NCBI GenBank assembly: GCA_037954325.1
Contig: JBBMNZ010000019.1
Location: forward strand, 11,374,501 to 11,438,500
Length of the DNA stretch: 64,000 nucleotides
Source: Fistularia commersonii
Taxonomy: Eukaryota > Chordata > Actinopteri > Syngnathiformes > Fistulariidae
Direction of reading: 5' to 3'
Part shown: positions 10,767-23,403 of the stretch, piece after piece
How positions within the stretch are numbered: the stretch's first letter is position 1
Layout: each line of letters begins with the position of its first letter
Notes under the pieces: model-generated
Seen by the model: only the letters and a program-made list of their open reading frames with translations
What the model was told of the DNA's origin: nothing
The model's database searches: none
Position numbers and translations under genes: made by a program

Positions 10767-12319
10767 TCATGATATCATATATTTAACTAACACTTCTGTT
10801 GCTATGCGGTCTGATCTTTTGTTCTAAAATTGTGTCAAGAAATACAATGGACATATCCAAATTTATAAAATTGATGTTTTTCTTTAACTTAAACAAAATG
10901 AGCTGGTGACAAAATCAATGATCGTATCTTTCTCTTACTAGAAAAGGTACGCAGTTGAACACGGCATTTATTTATTAATGAGCTGCAACTGCCAACACCC
11001 CAGCCAATCAAGTCACATCCAGGTGGGTTGCCATGGCAGCAGCATGAAGGCCACAGGTGTCCATCATACGTAGTGTTGGCAACCAAGAGCAACGGCAAAA
11101 TCCTGTCTGGTTCACGAGACAAAACCCTTAAAGCTAGCGAGCGTGTTGCGTGATGTCGGCAAACGCGCAGACATACACAGGCCTGAAAACGGATTGCCTT
11201 ATTTGGCGCCTTGCTGTCATGGCAACAGAGTGCCGTATTTCCAAGGTAGCGGGGTTGGACAGATAGAGAGGATAACAAATGAAGATGATAAGTTTGAAAC
11301 GTATCTTGGTTGGGCTTTTCAGCTCTGCTCCATCTGCCTGGCAGGGTAGTGCAGGGAGGAGATAATAGCTATGAAAGACAGTGTCCCATCCTGATCTGTT
11401 GACGAAGCAAAAGAAATCTACAAGAGCTCACTGGCACCACGGCGTGGCATTTTCCAGACAGCAGAAACAGATCAGAAAAACCTTGAAATCTAATGTATGG
11501 CGGATCATAGGGAAAGCTTCAGAAAACACTGGAGGAAGAAATATTACCTGAGGGTGTCTGGGGCTGCCGCCGTGTGACGGCCTGTCCTAAAACCGAGTTT
11601 CGCTGTGAAGTAGTTTTATTTATTTCCTCAGACTCGCGGCCCTTGTAACAATATTTTGTGGCCCCTGCCTGAAATCTAATATTTGGGTCAATGCACCCCA
11701 CATGTTTTATCTCACATGCATCTGGGGGTTTTATACCGTGGGTTTAAAAAAAAACGGGCAAGGAAAAAATGAAAAAGGAATGTTTTCAAAGTATCTTTTG
11801 CTTCAAAATTTGAAAACGAAATGATTTTTTGGTGAAAACATTTAATGACATTGTTAAAACGATCTTTTTTTTCTTATTTCTATAGAAAATGCAAAAACAA
11901 TAGCAAAAAAAGAAGAAAGATGGGCAAAATTAAAAAGATTGATTTTTATAACCAGAATCACCACCATTAGCCTTGTAAAAATTATGCCTCCTCTTATACA
12001 TGCTACCAATCAATTTTCTAATACATATTAGAGGCAAATTTTTCCACAGTGACAAGAATTTCTCTTTTAACTCAACAATAATTTTAGGGGGGAAATTCAT
12101 CAATTCTTTTTTAATATTAATTTTTTACATTCATTCGTTATGCATTTTTTTAGGGGAGCAGTTCATTACATATAAAGACTTTAGAATTTACCCGTTTACC
12201 CTCTTTACACTAAAACAGAGGAAACATTTGGACTTTGTAATACTTCTTGGTAATGATTTTATGGGTCCAACCCCGTTGACATCAAATTAGGCCATACGTG
12301 GCCCCCCGACCAAAAATTG

Positions 12320-12655
12320 AGTCACACACCATATAGATACAAACGACCATTTACTCTCTCATTCACATGTCATATAGAGACAATAACAATGCACCCTCTC
12401 ATTTGCATATCAAAAAGGGACAAACTGTAATTCACTCCCTCATTCAAGAGTCATACAACCATTCACTCTCTCATTGACATGTCTCGACAAATCAGGGTCT
12501 CCAGTGAACCCCCGTTTTTTTGACTGTGGAGCAAACCCGTACAAGAAGATGGAAACGTAACATATTCTCAAAATTGAACCAGGGACCTTCTTGCTTTGAG
12601 GCAGAAGCGCTAACCGAAAAGCTAACTTAGCCAACCGACCGCCATACAGATTTGA
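12320..12655 (-). repeat. Dispersed teleost repeat, near full-length with expanded internal minisatellite
   Basis: On the minus strand the head (GGTTAGCGCTTCTGCCTC followed by AAGCAAGAAGGTCCCTGG) is followed by about four imperfect units of 40-50 nt built on a core like GAATGAGAGAGTGAATGGTTGT. The head resembles a tRNA-like B-box region. Confidence 0.7.
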
Positions 12656-13279
12656 CGGTGCAACGACAGAGCTTGATGTGGATGTTGGTGTATTTCTCAC
12701 ATCCTTTAAGAAATGTATAAATCCTACACAGCATGAGATGTTTTCCTATTTTTTTTTCATATCAAGTCGCTGGAAATGTTTATCGAAAATAAGACCGAGC
12801 ATCAAATCTGTGTCTGGGGGTGTAATCTCCAGCCTCTGTCAGAACCTTCATCATTTTTACCGCCTTGTATTTCCGCCGCTTCTTCCCAGAGACAGGAGGA
12901 GGGTGTGGCTAATGGCCCTGAGCAGGGGAAGGCGGGGGATGGAGGAGATCAAAAGACCGCATCTGAACATGGGAGATTGTGCAAGCACGTGGAGCGAATT
13001 TCATATGTTGTTAACAGATGTTTTACAGCCTCGGGCGACAGATGAAGGGAGAGAAAATTCTATTTGATCTCTCCCATCGCACCTCTACCTCGTCTCCACG
13101 GCTTTCTCTCCATACCTTTCTATTCAACCTCGCTCTCTCTCTCTTCGCTTTTATTTATTTAGCACTTTTGTTCGATCACGCTCTCCCAACTTGCTCGTCG
13201 CGAATGGTCCACTCCGCGTCGCCCCTGCAAAATAGCTGCTCTTCTTACCCAACTTCCTTCCCCCCCCGCAGCAGGCAGG

Positions 13280-13312
13280 ATATATATATATATATATACA
13301 TATACACACACC
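13280..13312 (+). repeat. (TA)n microsatellite
   Basis: A TATA run of about 20 nt leads into TACATATACACACACC. Confidence 0.9.
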
Positions 13313-13407
13313 CCTGAGCTTTGACCCTGCTCTCTTTCTCCGTCAGCAACTTTCACCAGAAGACATGCAAAAGCTGAAGACATCAGACATCGACCGTCTC
13401 ATCGGTC

Positions 13408-13918
13408 AGTCTTGTCACCATCTTCCGATCTGCATCGGAGGGGGAGGACACCCTTTCTTTTTTAAGAATAGGCTAAAAACTGTGAATGCTTGCAGTTAGC
13501 GCTATGCTATCGTGATTAGTGAGGCATATCCCATGATGCATTTCTCTCAATCTTCCCCCTTTTCCTATCCTGTCTGCACCTGTTTGTGTCTCTTCATCAG
13601 CACATGATAGTAACCATTTATTTTTATGAATGTTAAAGCTATTATGTATAATATCTGCAATTACCACGTAACTGTCAGCGCCAGTCATTCCCCTTTTTAG
13701 CTGTCTGTCCTCTACCGGAATGCCGCCCGACATTGAGTTGGAATCCGACCAAGGCTTCTGGGTGTTTCCTGTAAAAGGTACTGTTTCCTTGATGCCGTCG
13801 CTGATTTCTTGCTCATTTGATAATGTTGGGTTTCTAGAAATCATCTCAAAGAGTGGTGGTCCAGACCTGCTCTACATGGAATTTGTCATCAGATGAAGTG
13901 ATTTGGCGCTATGTAACT
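13408..13918 (+). repeat. Degenerate LINE 3' tail (L2/Maui-like)
   Basis: It shares TTAAGAATAG, CATATCCCATGATG and the CATCAGCACATGA...AGTAACC string with 58345-58620, and ends near GATTTGGCGCTATGTA, a variant of a very common teleost LINE terminus. Divergence is high, so the boundaries are approximate. Confidence 0.5.
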
Positions 13919-16900
13919 TAACTCCAGCCAGATATTGTGTGATGGTGACACCAAATCAAGACATCAACTGGCCTAAAAAACATATGTTCCATTGCAGTAC
14001 TCAAAGATGAGACCCATTATGTTCCTTGGAAGATGACATGATGGATGAAGCCCACGTGAGACCATGTAGTGTCTGTTCAGCCAGATCAGCGTGCGTTGAA
14101 ATCGTACAGCGTTTAACGATTAAACCGGGGGTGGCTTCGACACGACATCGTGCACAAACATCGGCTTTGTTTTTTCCGCCTGTCTGGCTGTTTGTCCGAC
14201 TTGTTTGCCAGTAAACAGACAGGAGAAAGCTGCAGCTTGTTTGTTCATATCGGATTTCAATGCGTTATTTTTTCCCCTGAATGTATCCAAATTAATACAT
14301 AACAGCCCCAGCCCTACAAAATACGTGTCTTGAGCATGCTTCTATATCCATTTATGACAAAGACAGGATGTTTATATGCAAATAAAAACAAATCCTGACA
14401 ACACCAATGGATGTCAGATTGCGTCTTTAGATGCCAATGCACTTCCGATAAACAAAGTTCTGCTGACTCATTCTACAGATCAGCATTTTAGAAGTAATGT
14501 AATCTGTCGCAGAGGGTAGATGTTATCTCTTTAAGCTCCTCTCTATGCAGTTTACACGCGAGATTATGCATGTTGTACTCGAACGCTGACAGTGGGGGGT
14601 GGGTTCGAACGTGACGGAGGTCGGATTGGATTAGAACGGACTTCTCCTCTAAAAAGGTACTTTGTAGTTCACAGATGCGGTGGATTTAGCGGCCGATGCG
14701 GCCAATTTCTTGCCAGTGCTGAAGAGGCTGTTTACTTTCAGGGAGAGTCTGTCGCGGTTTAATTTGCATACGTTTAAAACGAACATTATGTGGTGCTTTC
14801 AGCCTGAGCCACCGAGGCGTGGATGAAAAACCTAATGCAGATTTTACTGTCTAATGTTCTTCCTTATCCCACCAAAACAAAGAAAACCCTCATTCTGAGC
14901 TTGTGTCTCCTGAAAGCTCAAGGTGCTGCTAATTTATCTCTTCCGAATGCGCAGTACATCAGCTTGAGGATGCTAATCCGGCGTCCCCCCACATGCCGTT
15001 CAACAGATTTAATACTAGCAATCCGGATTCAAAGAAGTCCTGATGTCCCAGAGACGAGCCGCCGCCGTGGGTGTAATGGAGGCTGCTTTAGAATGAACTG
15101 CAAGGAAGTTGCCTAGACAGACTGGCTTGTTTGCAGGAGAGGCAAACAGAGTGTGCACGGGGGAATGTGCTGACTGCAAGGCTGAGAACCTGATAACACG
15201 CTTCTTTGGATTCCCAGCTGAGTAAGCGGGTGGCGATTTGAAATTATTTTCATAACACCAACCACCATTTACACCCAGTCATTAACTTTTCTCACGTCCA
15301 ATTTCCAGCAATTGTTGGCTATCGTCTCGCCAATATCCCTAGTCGCCTTGGCCTGAAGTAACTTCTCACAATTGTTATGTGGAATCTCACATTTAGCTTG
15401 TTTGTCGCTTCCCTTTTCCTCTCGTTATGTTGACACCTGTGGTTTCCATGGTTACGTCTCAAAAAATGGCAGACGGACCGTAAGAAATGTTCCTTGGGGA
15501 ATGACACCTGAAATGTATTGTGATGGCAGTTGTTACAAGTCATGCTCTTACAATGTATGTGTAACGCAGTTCTTCACAAAATTATACTACAATATCTCCA
15601 GAATAGAATAGAATAAGGTGCACCTCCAGTCTGTGTTGGTCACACACCCACACACATACACACACAGTTCAGATGATCAGATATTTATGTTGCTATGTTA
15701 ATTTTGCTCATAAAAGTGACAAAATAAAAAGGAAAAAAAGTAAATAAAAAAATAATTTTTTGTCAGTCACAATGTAGGTGGAAGAGAAAGTAGCTTGGTT
15801 ACTTGACAAACAGGTTTGACAGCTATGCACTCTGGCACTCTATTCACCAAACCAAGCGTGGGACAAACACACACACTCACACACACGCACACACACATAT
15901 GCACACAGTTCAGATAAATAGATTTTTTTAAACTAAATCTATAAACAATAGATCAAATAGGAAAATAAGCACTAGTATTACATTGAATTATATGTTTATT
16001 TGTAATATATGTGTAATGATATCTATAATCATATAATATTTGCTAAAATATCTTTTATGATAATATATTATTACATACTTGTATTTTACAAAACCGAAGA
16101 TATTAAGAATTACTTGGACACAACCCTAAAAATACTTGGTTACATGTTATTTCTGATGGCTCAATCTAATTTTACGGTGTTGCACATTCTTATAGATGGT
16201 TGCTAATGCAGATTATCAGCAAGTTGAAGATGAAATGTGGAGCAAAAATTAATTCAAGAGAAAATTGCCATCCAAGGCATTTCAGAGAGAGTTTTTATAT
16301 TATTATTTCACACAGCAGAGAGAAATTTGCCTGAAAGTGCCTGGTCTATGCCTGCGTTGCTCTCTCAGCCTGAATGAGGGAAAGTTTGTTCAGCTGAGAT
16401 TGGGATTTAAGCCGCGTGCTAATCTACGACCAAATGTCCGCCGCATGTCAGGCATGAAAAGCCCAAATCGCACCAAGGATTATCGAAAATTAAACTGAAA
16501 AAAACACGAAAAATGAAAACGGTTTACAAAAAAAAAAAAAAGATATTAAAAGGCAACCAAGATCAAGCATAACAAGCGGGGCGAGGATGAAGAGCTCTGA
16601 GTCAGTGAAGACTGGGACAAAGAAGACAGAATTCTACACACACATGCGCATGCACACACACACACACACAGGAGCTCACGAGCAGGCTCGATCATTAGGG
16701 CTCAGCCTCCATAATGATCTCTTGTCTCCATGCGCTCTTGCTGGCTAGTAAATTGCTCAGCGGCTGGAGGGGGGGAGGAAAGGTATCGACTGGCCTCAAA
16801 CAATGTTGTCTGTCTACGATCGTCACAGCGATGTTACTGCGTGGCCATTCTTTTAATAAATCCTTGCAAAGAGCTTGTGATGCTTCCAGTGTGTGCCGCT

Positions 16901-18069
16901 CCATAAGGTCAAGCACTTTGGACGGTGTAAAGGAGAGGCTCGGAGAGGAAAACGCAGGTGATGACAAGACGTACATGGTCAAAGGTCAAGCGATTCAGAG
17001 GGACCGCTCAGGATGTCATAATGTTGGATTTCTGGTGTTATATTACGATGATAACTCTAAAAGTCATGAGTGAGAACATCAGCTCTACTTGGAGTGAGAC
17101 TTTTTGGATTATAAAAGGATTTAAGGTCCCTCTGCTTTATCTGAACATCTGTTGGGTTTATAAATGTAGAGAAACCTCGCACCCAGACTCATGAACGTTA
17201 GTTCACCTCAACCCGGCAGCAGAATGTTTATTTATTTTTGCCCTTCCCGATGTTTCACCTGCGGCCGACAGAACGCTGATACGATACGCATTCTCAAAAC
17301 ATCACCATTGAGCTGTCAACGTAAAACAACAATTTTCGCCCGGCATTAAACAGCTGACACGCACTTGTGCTATTTCAATATCCTGGGCTTTTAGCATCAG
17401 TAGGTCAAAGAAAACGATGGGATATTTTTAACACGACATACAGAATTATAGAGACTGAGAAACATCTGGTCTCCGGATTCATGAACGCATTTTAACCCAT
17501 TTATGTTCAAAAGCCCAGCTCTTTAGGTTTCTAAAGACTTGAGTACAGTTTGCTCAGCTCGAAATGTTAGCATTGTTTAGCTAAATTTACACTCCACCTA
17601 GCACCATGTCTAACCTATTGAATTTCTCTTTATCAGTATGCAGCGTCCTCCCTGGCAGCAGCAATGATCAACATTATAAATCGATGAGTTGAGCTTTGAC
17701 GCGGACGGTTAGCCAACTGATCTAATTATTCACAAGTCCTCCTGTCTGTCCGGCTGCTGAAATATTTAAAAATGTATCTGCCTCTTTGGGCGCTAAGATA
17801 ATCCCCTCTAATAATATCAGTAAAAGCTGCTTCAGTCAAACCAGCTATGAGCAAGCAGGCAAATAAAAACCTTGTTTGGACATCCTTTTCAATTAAGTAA
17901 TCCCTGCGGCATATTACTTACTTATATTTAATGACATGGATTGCCTTCACTACCATGCCGTAATTGAATTTCGGAGAGGTCTTAGTGAAACTGAACAGTT
18001 CCCTCCTCTGCCTGACGCTTGGTAAGAGGTGTTGCGTAAACCAACGCCTGAAAGTAGTGTGAATTCTTA

Positions 18070-18130
18070 TTAAATTAAATTAAATTAAATTAAATTAAAT
18101 TAAATTAAATTAAATTAAATTAAATTAAAT
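18070..18130 (+). repeat. (TTAAA)n pentanucleotide array, about 12 copies
   Basis: Perfect copies of a 5-nt AT-only unit over about 61 nt. Confidence 0.97.
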
Positions 18131-18515
18131 TTGTTTTTCTTTCTTTTATGTTAATAATTTTATTTTATTTTATTATAGAAAAATACTGTATAGAAAAATA
18201 CAACTCCACAAAATGGCAGAGCAAAAAGAATCACATCATTGGTTTTGAGCAGGTCCATACCAGCAGAGCCCAGAAAATCCTTGCAGGAACAAGCAGCTCC
18301 CAGCTGGTGTTTCAGCCGGTGACTCATGTTGTGTGTTCTTTCCCACTAATGATCTGATTGGACTGGATTAGGGTTGATTGCACTCCCCCCCCCCCCCCTC
18401 CACACATACATAAAATGGGTAAAAGAAAACACACAAATAACAGGGTTGCATGTTTCCATGCTTTTGCGTACACACAGTTTGGGATTGTGTGCTTTATATG
18501 ACACATGGTGAGGCT

Positions 18516-18518
<3 letters not shown>

Positions 18519-18583
<65 letters not shown>
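18519..18583 (+). repeat. Compound (TG)n(AG)n microsatellite
   Basis: A TG run of about 39 nt passes directly into a GA run of about 27 nt. A 15-nt C run lies about 120 nt upstream (18384-18398). Confidence 0.95.
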
Positions 18584-18587
<4 letters not shown>

Positions 18588-19464
18588 CAAAACATAATGA
18601 CAAGGCAGCAACACATTTGCTAAATGATTGTTCGTCCGTCATATTTTGAACGTCTCCTATGCAGTTCTCCATCAGTGTGTACCTCAATACCTCAAAACCT
18701 TTAATATTTCGGCACTTCAAAAACAAGATCTCATTCCTTTTCTGAAGAAAGAGTGAAGAAAAAGTACATAAAATTTCATGCATGTCACAGTTGTTAGTGT
18801 AATATTTTTTTTTTTTCTTGATGAATCTATAATTTACGATTTTATGATTATCTCATTATTTTGACTGAGGCGATATGGGGCAAGAAGCCCATCATTCTCT
18901 CCCATTAAGCTGTTTCACAATTTACTGCCGCGTGCGGACTTTGAAAATTATAGCTGCGGTGACACCCTCGCGAGCGGGCGATTTAATATCACCAGGTTCA
19001 GGCAAACAGAGATTTACCGAAGGCAGTCCTGAAAACAGACAAGCAAGGACTGAATTTAGAGCAAAATGATGTATGGCGGTGACCTTTCTGCCGGTTATTT
19101 ATTTCTTTATTTATTTTTTTCCCCCTCTGCAAGAAGACTCACTTCACGAGCACTTTTTCATGACCAGAGAGGAGGTAGACCAGTGCTGCCAGCTCAGGTA
19201 TGAACGTGATGGAATCATCCCAATGTCATGCATCCAAAGCTACAGATCTCCTTGTCTAGAAAAACTGGGGCTACTTGTGGCCCCCGGAGTTTCTAAACGC
19301 AGAACGGGGACCGGAGTGTTCAGTTACCAAGTTGCTTTTTTTTTTTTTGCTTTTTACGGAGCCGGCAGCTCAATGTGGGGCGGCCTTCTGCCTTGACGTA
19401 GAAGGAGAGAGAGTGAGAGAGAAAGGATAAGGTACAGACAGAGGTGTTTTCACTTATTGAGCAG

Positions 19465-19705
19465 GGAAGCATGGCGGCGCAGTGCTTAGCCTCACAGCAA
19501 GAAAGTCTCTGCTTCACTTGAGTGCGTCCCTTCTGTGTGAACTCTCCCGATTTTCCTTGTGTCTGTGTGGGTTTGCTCCCTCCCGCAGTCCAAAACACAC
19601 AGCAGGTTCATTGGAAACCCTAAATTGCCCAGACTTGAAAACGAGAGGGTGAATGGTTGTATGTCTTCATTTGACTTGTGAATGTGCAAGTGAAAAGGCT
19701 TAATT
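19465..19705 (+). repeat. Dispersed teleost repeat, head and body
   Basis: It runs from ATGGCGGCGCAGTGCTTAG through CCTCACAGCAAGAAAGTC, a CTGTGTGGGTTTGCTCC body and GTCCAAAACACACAGCAGG to one internal unit GAGAGGGTGAATGGTTGTAT. This copy has a single minisatellite unit, unlike the copies at 12.3 and 36.9 kb. Confidence 0.75.
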
Positions 19706-19878
19706 GTAAGTCTCTATATCTACTTTATTTCTCACCTGCTATTGTATGGTATCACTTAATGACTGTTTTTTGCACCAAACTGTACAGATAACTCCACTGC
19801 TACTCTTTATATTCAAATTCAAATTACATACAGTATATTTATACATTTTAGGTTTTTATGCTGTATAATCTCTATTAT

Positions 19879-20362
19879 TGTCAGGGTATCACACCTGGGT
19901 CCAATTTGTAATTGGCGCCAGCTGCAGCAGATGCCGCTAATCAAGATCCCTATAAAGGGCAGTGGCACGCGCCGCCTCACGTGGGGGATTGTGGCTCTCA
20001 CAGACCACTGCGGACCCCCCACCCTGTTACAACCGGACCCCCACCTTGTTACAACCGGACCCAGCCGGCTGGTGTAACATTGGACCCTGACCCTGCCGTG
20101 ACCCTTCCTGAGATCCTGCCATGACCCTTCTTGCCTTCACCCGCCTGCCTGGGGGCCTGTCCTGCTTTCACCCTGCCTGGGGCCCGTCCTGCCTGCCGCC
20201 CGTCCTGCAACCCGTCCTGGTGAGACCCAGCCCTGTGCAACTCTGTCTCGGGGCCAGGGGCTTACCAGCGACACCCTACCTGCCGTTCCACATAATAAAG
20301 CGCTTCAACCCAGATTCCTGCTCTGAGGTGTGGTTCCCTGCCTGCGTCCGCGTCCCGTGACA
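19879..20362 (+). mobile_element. Probable solo LTR, 484 bp
   Basis: It begins TGTCAGGG and ends CCGTGACA, giving the 5-nt inverted ends TGTCA/TGACA. The flanking 5-mers are ATTAT and ATCAT (4 of 5 identical), consistent with an old target duplication. A TATAAAG lies at 19951-19957 and AATAAA at 20294-20299, in the expected promoter-to-poly(A) order. No internal retrotransposon coding sequence adjoins it, so it is best read as a recombined solo LTR of a gypsy-type element. The 20130-20225 part has irregular CCCGTCCTG-type repeats. Confidence 0.7.
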
Positions 20363-20574
20363 ATCATTCTTTCACCTCAGTACTGGTAGATTGTATCTGC
20401 ATGTACTTTATTTATCGTGCACTTCACTGTTAATATGCACTCTATTATTTTCCTGTTAATCTCATTTCACCATGGGAAAGTGGGAAACTTTTTGATCCCT
20501 CCGTGTGTCGAGTACATGTGGAGAAATTGACAACAAAACTGACTTTTGACATTTTTTTACATGAATGAGATAGT

Positions 20575-20830
20575 GAACAGTCATATGCCTACATATGAGA
20601 TGAATGAAAAAATGAGTAGTTGTATGTCTGCACACTGCAGGTGAATAGTTGTGTCTTGATGACTGAGAATGGATGAATGAATAGTCTTCGAGAACTTTTC
20701 ATCTAGTGATATACCAGTGACAAGGGATATGAGTAGCACACAAATGAATAAGACACACATTCAATTCATTTATTCCGCCTATCCTTCAGGGGGAGACTCA
20801 ATGGGGTTGGAAGCATCCAACCTATTGTAT
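20575..20830 (+). repeat. Dispersed repeat fragments: internal units and tail
   Basis: Two or three units of the GAATAGTTGTATGTCT type at about 20575-20690 are followed by a minus-oriented tail fragment (TCCGCCTATCC at 20775). The pieces are probably from two insertions. Confidence 0.5.
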
Positions 20831-21904
20831 GAGTTTGGACTATGGGAGCGGGACAGTTTGCAGATTTAAAAGGATATTATAATAACAAGTGGAGCAAAGC
20901 TGAGGTCGTATACGCCAAGTGCAGGGTACTTAGCAACAGGAACGCTGTTAGAGGACAAAGAAAAACAAAATAAACAAGCCCTCATGACTGAGTAGACACT
21001 TGATGATGGAAGCCAATGTATGATTTGCAGGATGGATGGAGGATGGAGCTCTGCTCACTATCCTGAGGGCAAAGTTCATCCCCTATTATACTCTCCACTC
21101 CTTTACCCTAAAGAACTTCAGAACAGAAAAATTCAAGCATGGTCAGTGGGGTGAAATATCACATTAGTAAGATCAAGTCTGCGTTAAAATCTCATGCGAA
21201 TAGAACAATATTGAGTTTCAACATTTAACAAAAGCACACATTTTGGCATTTCATCACCCCCCCCATCACGCTCATTGCACAAGCTCAGTATTTTCCTGGC
21301 AAGGAAAGGTCAGGATATTGCACTCCGAGTCGATGGACGGGTAAGAACGGCATGAAAAAAAAAATCAAATCTTCAACTCGGTCGAGCTGTAAATCCTTCA
21401 TCCCGTTTGCAATGTCACCAAGCCCTCATGCTTCGTTTATCTCGGAGATTGGATTCTCTCGGCCAATTTGATAATTAGATGTTTTTTTTCCTTGAAATGG
21501 GGGTTTTGCAGACTGAAACTCGCACCTTTTTCATTTCAATCAAAATCTACTCGAGGTTAATAGAATAAATCTCGCAATTAACATGAGCCTTGTGTCATTT
21601 TTAAAATTTAATAAGACATTGAGCTGTGGGATGCTACACTCCAAGAAAAGTCCTTTACACGTATTTAACAGAATATAAACCAGTTAAATACTACTTTATG
21701 TGTATGTAACTGTAAATAAAGCTCCTTTTGAATATTTTATTTTTAACAGTCATCACTGTGTATTCAAGACCTTAATGATGGAACAAAAAATTTACACCAA
21801 CTGCTTCCTCACTGTTTTGCGGTGAAGGGCAGCGTATTCGTTCAGACCTCTCAGTGGTATGAGACAGACCAAAAACAAGAAGTTTAATTTCATCAGGTGG
21901 CATA

Positions 21905-22085
21905 AATTCATTCATCACCCCCAGCTGTCATATACAACCAGTAACCCTCTCATCCACATTCGAGTCAACCTCCGATGTGTTATTGGAATCTTGGAGGAAA
22001 CTGGAGATGCCCATGCAGACACAGGGAGAACATGCAAACTCCACACAGATATACCCCCCTATTGGAATCGACCCAGGGAATGCTT
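21905..22085 (-). repeat. Dispersed teleost repeat, body and head
   Basis: On the minus strand it carries the CTGTGTGGAGTTTGCATGTT body and GAATGAGAGGGTTACTGG-like units. It directly abuts the gypsy-derived integrase remnant. Confidence 0.65.
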
Positions 22086-22139
22086 TGTTGCGAATGAATT
22101 AAACTTCTGCAGCTAAATTCTATATTCAATATAAAAGGT

Positions 22140-23160
22140 ACTGGCAAGAACAGGTTTGCTCTGGGACACATGGAAGGTCGGGGGAACGCAGAGGCTAGGA
22201 GGCAAGCAGAGGGGAACCGCAGAGGGACTGATTACAGACTTTACTTCATACAGGCTGATGAATCTAGATGCCAATTTCCTCGAGGTGGACTTCAAGGGGA
22301 TGTCGCGAGATGAGAGTCAAACCTTCTGCCCAGGCGAATGGACGGAAGCAGGAATCTGTTTCCGTTCAGCAAAACGGCGGTTCTGTTCGGAGGTGCGTTG
22401 TAGCGAAGCCAGGGCAGGGGACCAGCTGTGTTTGTAGCGACAGATGTGATGGCGGACTGAACCGATGGCATTCTCTCTCTCATTCGCAGGGAAGAATGGT
22501 GGCTGGTAGCCCAGGGAGACCTCGAAGGGAGGAAGACCAGTGGCGGCGGAGATGAATAGTGAGCGTACTCCACCCAGGGAAGGAATTGGCTCCATTCAGA
22601 AGGTTTGATGGACGTCCACTCCATCTGACCGTTGGCCTGGGGATGAAAACCTGAGGTGAGAGAGACTTTGGCGTTGAGTGTGAGGTAGAACTGTTTCCAC
22701 ACCTGGGAGGTGAACTAAGGTTCACGGCCAGACAGAATCTCCTGGAGGATGATGTAGAGACGGAAGACCGGGCAGTTGACCTGCTTGAAAAGCTAAGGGG
22801 AGCATTCTGAGGGGAGCGAGGTGACATGCTTTGGAGAAATGGTCTATAACAGTGAGAATGGTGGTCATACCTTCAGAGGGGGAAGTCCTATGACTAAATC
22901 AATCGGAATATTCAACCAGGGTCTCTTTGGAATGGTTAAGGGTTGGAGGAGTCCAGTGAGTGGGCGATGAGAGAATTGTTGCACGCGCAAACAGGACAGG
23001 CGAGGACGTAGTCATTAACGTCCTTGTAAATGGGCGGCCACCCGAAGCAGCGGTTTATAAGGGCAACAGTTCGGCTGATACTAAGATGGGCAGAGAATTT
23101 GTAAGCGTGGGCCGCAAGTTCATAAGCCTCCCGTGATCCCTTTCGTTCCCGAGCCCACAT
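22140..23160 (-). pseudogene. Decayed Ty3/gypsy-type integrase
   Basis: Read on the minus strand, fragments in several frames align in order with a gypsy/chromovirus-type integrase: a His/His/Cys/Cys zinc-binding region near 23120-22985 (with CPVC), part of the catalytic core ending in the GFHPQANGQ motif near 22640, and the C-terminal HPTFHVSQ-like region near 22160. Frameshifts and in-frame stops separate these parts, and gag, protease and reverse transcriptase are absent, so it is a dead fragment. Comparable elements are common in fish genomes. Confidence 0.85.
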
Positions 23161-23169
23161 ATCTTCATC

Positions 23170-23403
23170 TCCACCTTCCTCGTTCCAGAATTCTATGCCA
23201 CGCCCCTCTTTGCAAGTTCCTAGTTCCTAAGACTCGAAGCCACATCTTTTCTCGCAAGTTCTTGAGACTCCTGTAGCTCTAAAAACAACCCGAACCCAGC
23301 AAACCCCTCATTCATCTCCTTCGTCAATAAAATCCCTCGAATGCATTACCTCCTTAGAGTGTCTTTACATTTGGGCCAGGCACGCCCTCCGCAAATCATG
23401 ACA
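23170..23403. mobile_element. LTR-like fragment beside the integrase remnant
   Basis: On the plus strand it has AATAAAA at 23326-23332 and ends CATGACA at 23403. That end also reads TGTCATGATTTGCGG on the minus strand, so it could be the start of a minus-strand 5' LTR joined to the integrase by internal deletion, or the end of a plus-strand LTR from another insertion. No matching second LTR was found near 22.1 kb. Confidence 0.4.

Noticed and set aside
16695..17073. Overlapping open frames of 119 (+) and 95 (-) codons
   Set aside because: No family similarity, no splice context and no conserved motif; chance open frames.
18346..18783. 145-codon open frame on - with Ser-Leu and His-Thr runs
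   Set aside because: It is a translation of the (TG)n(AG)n microsatellite.
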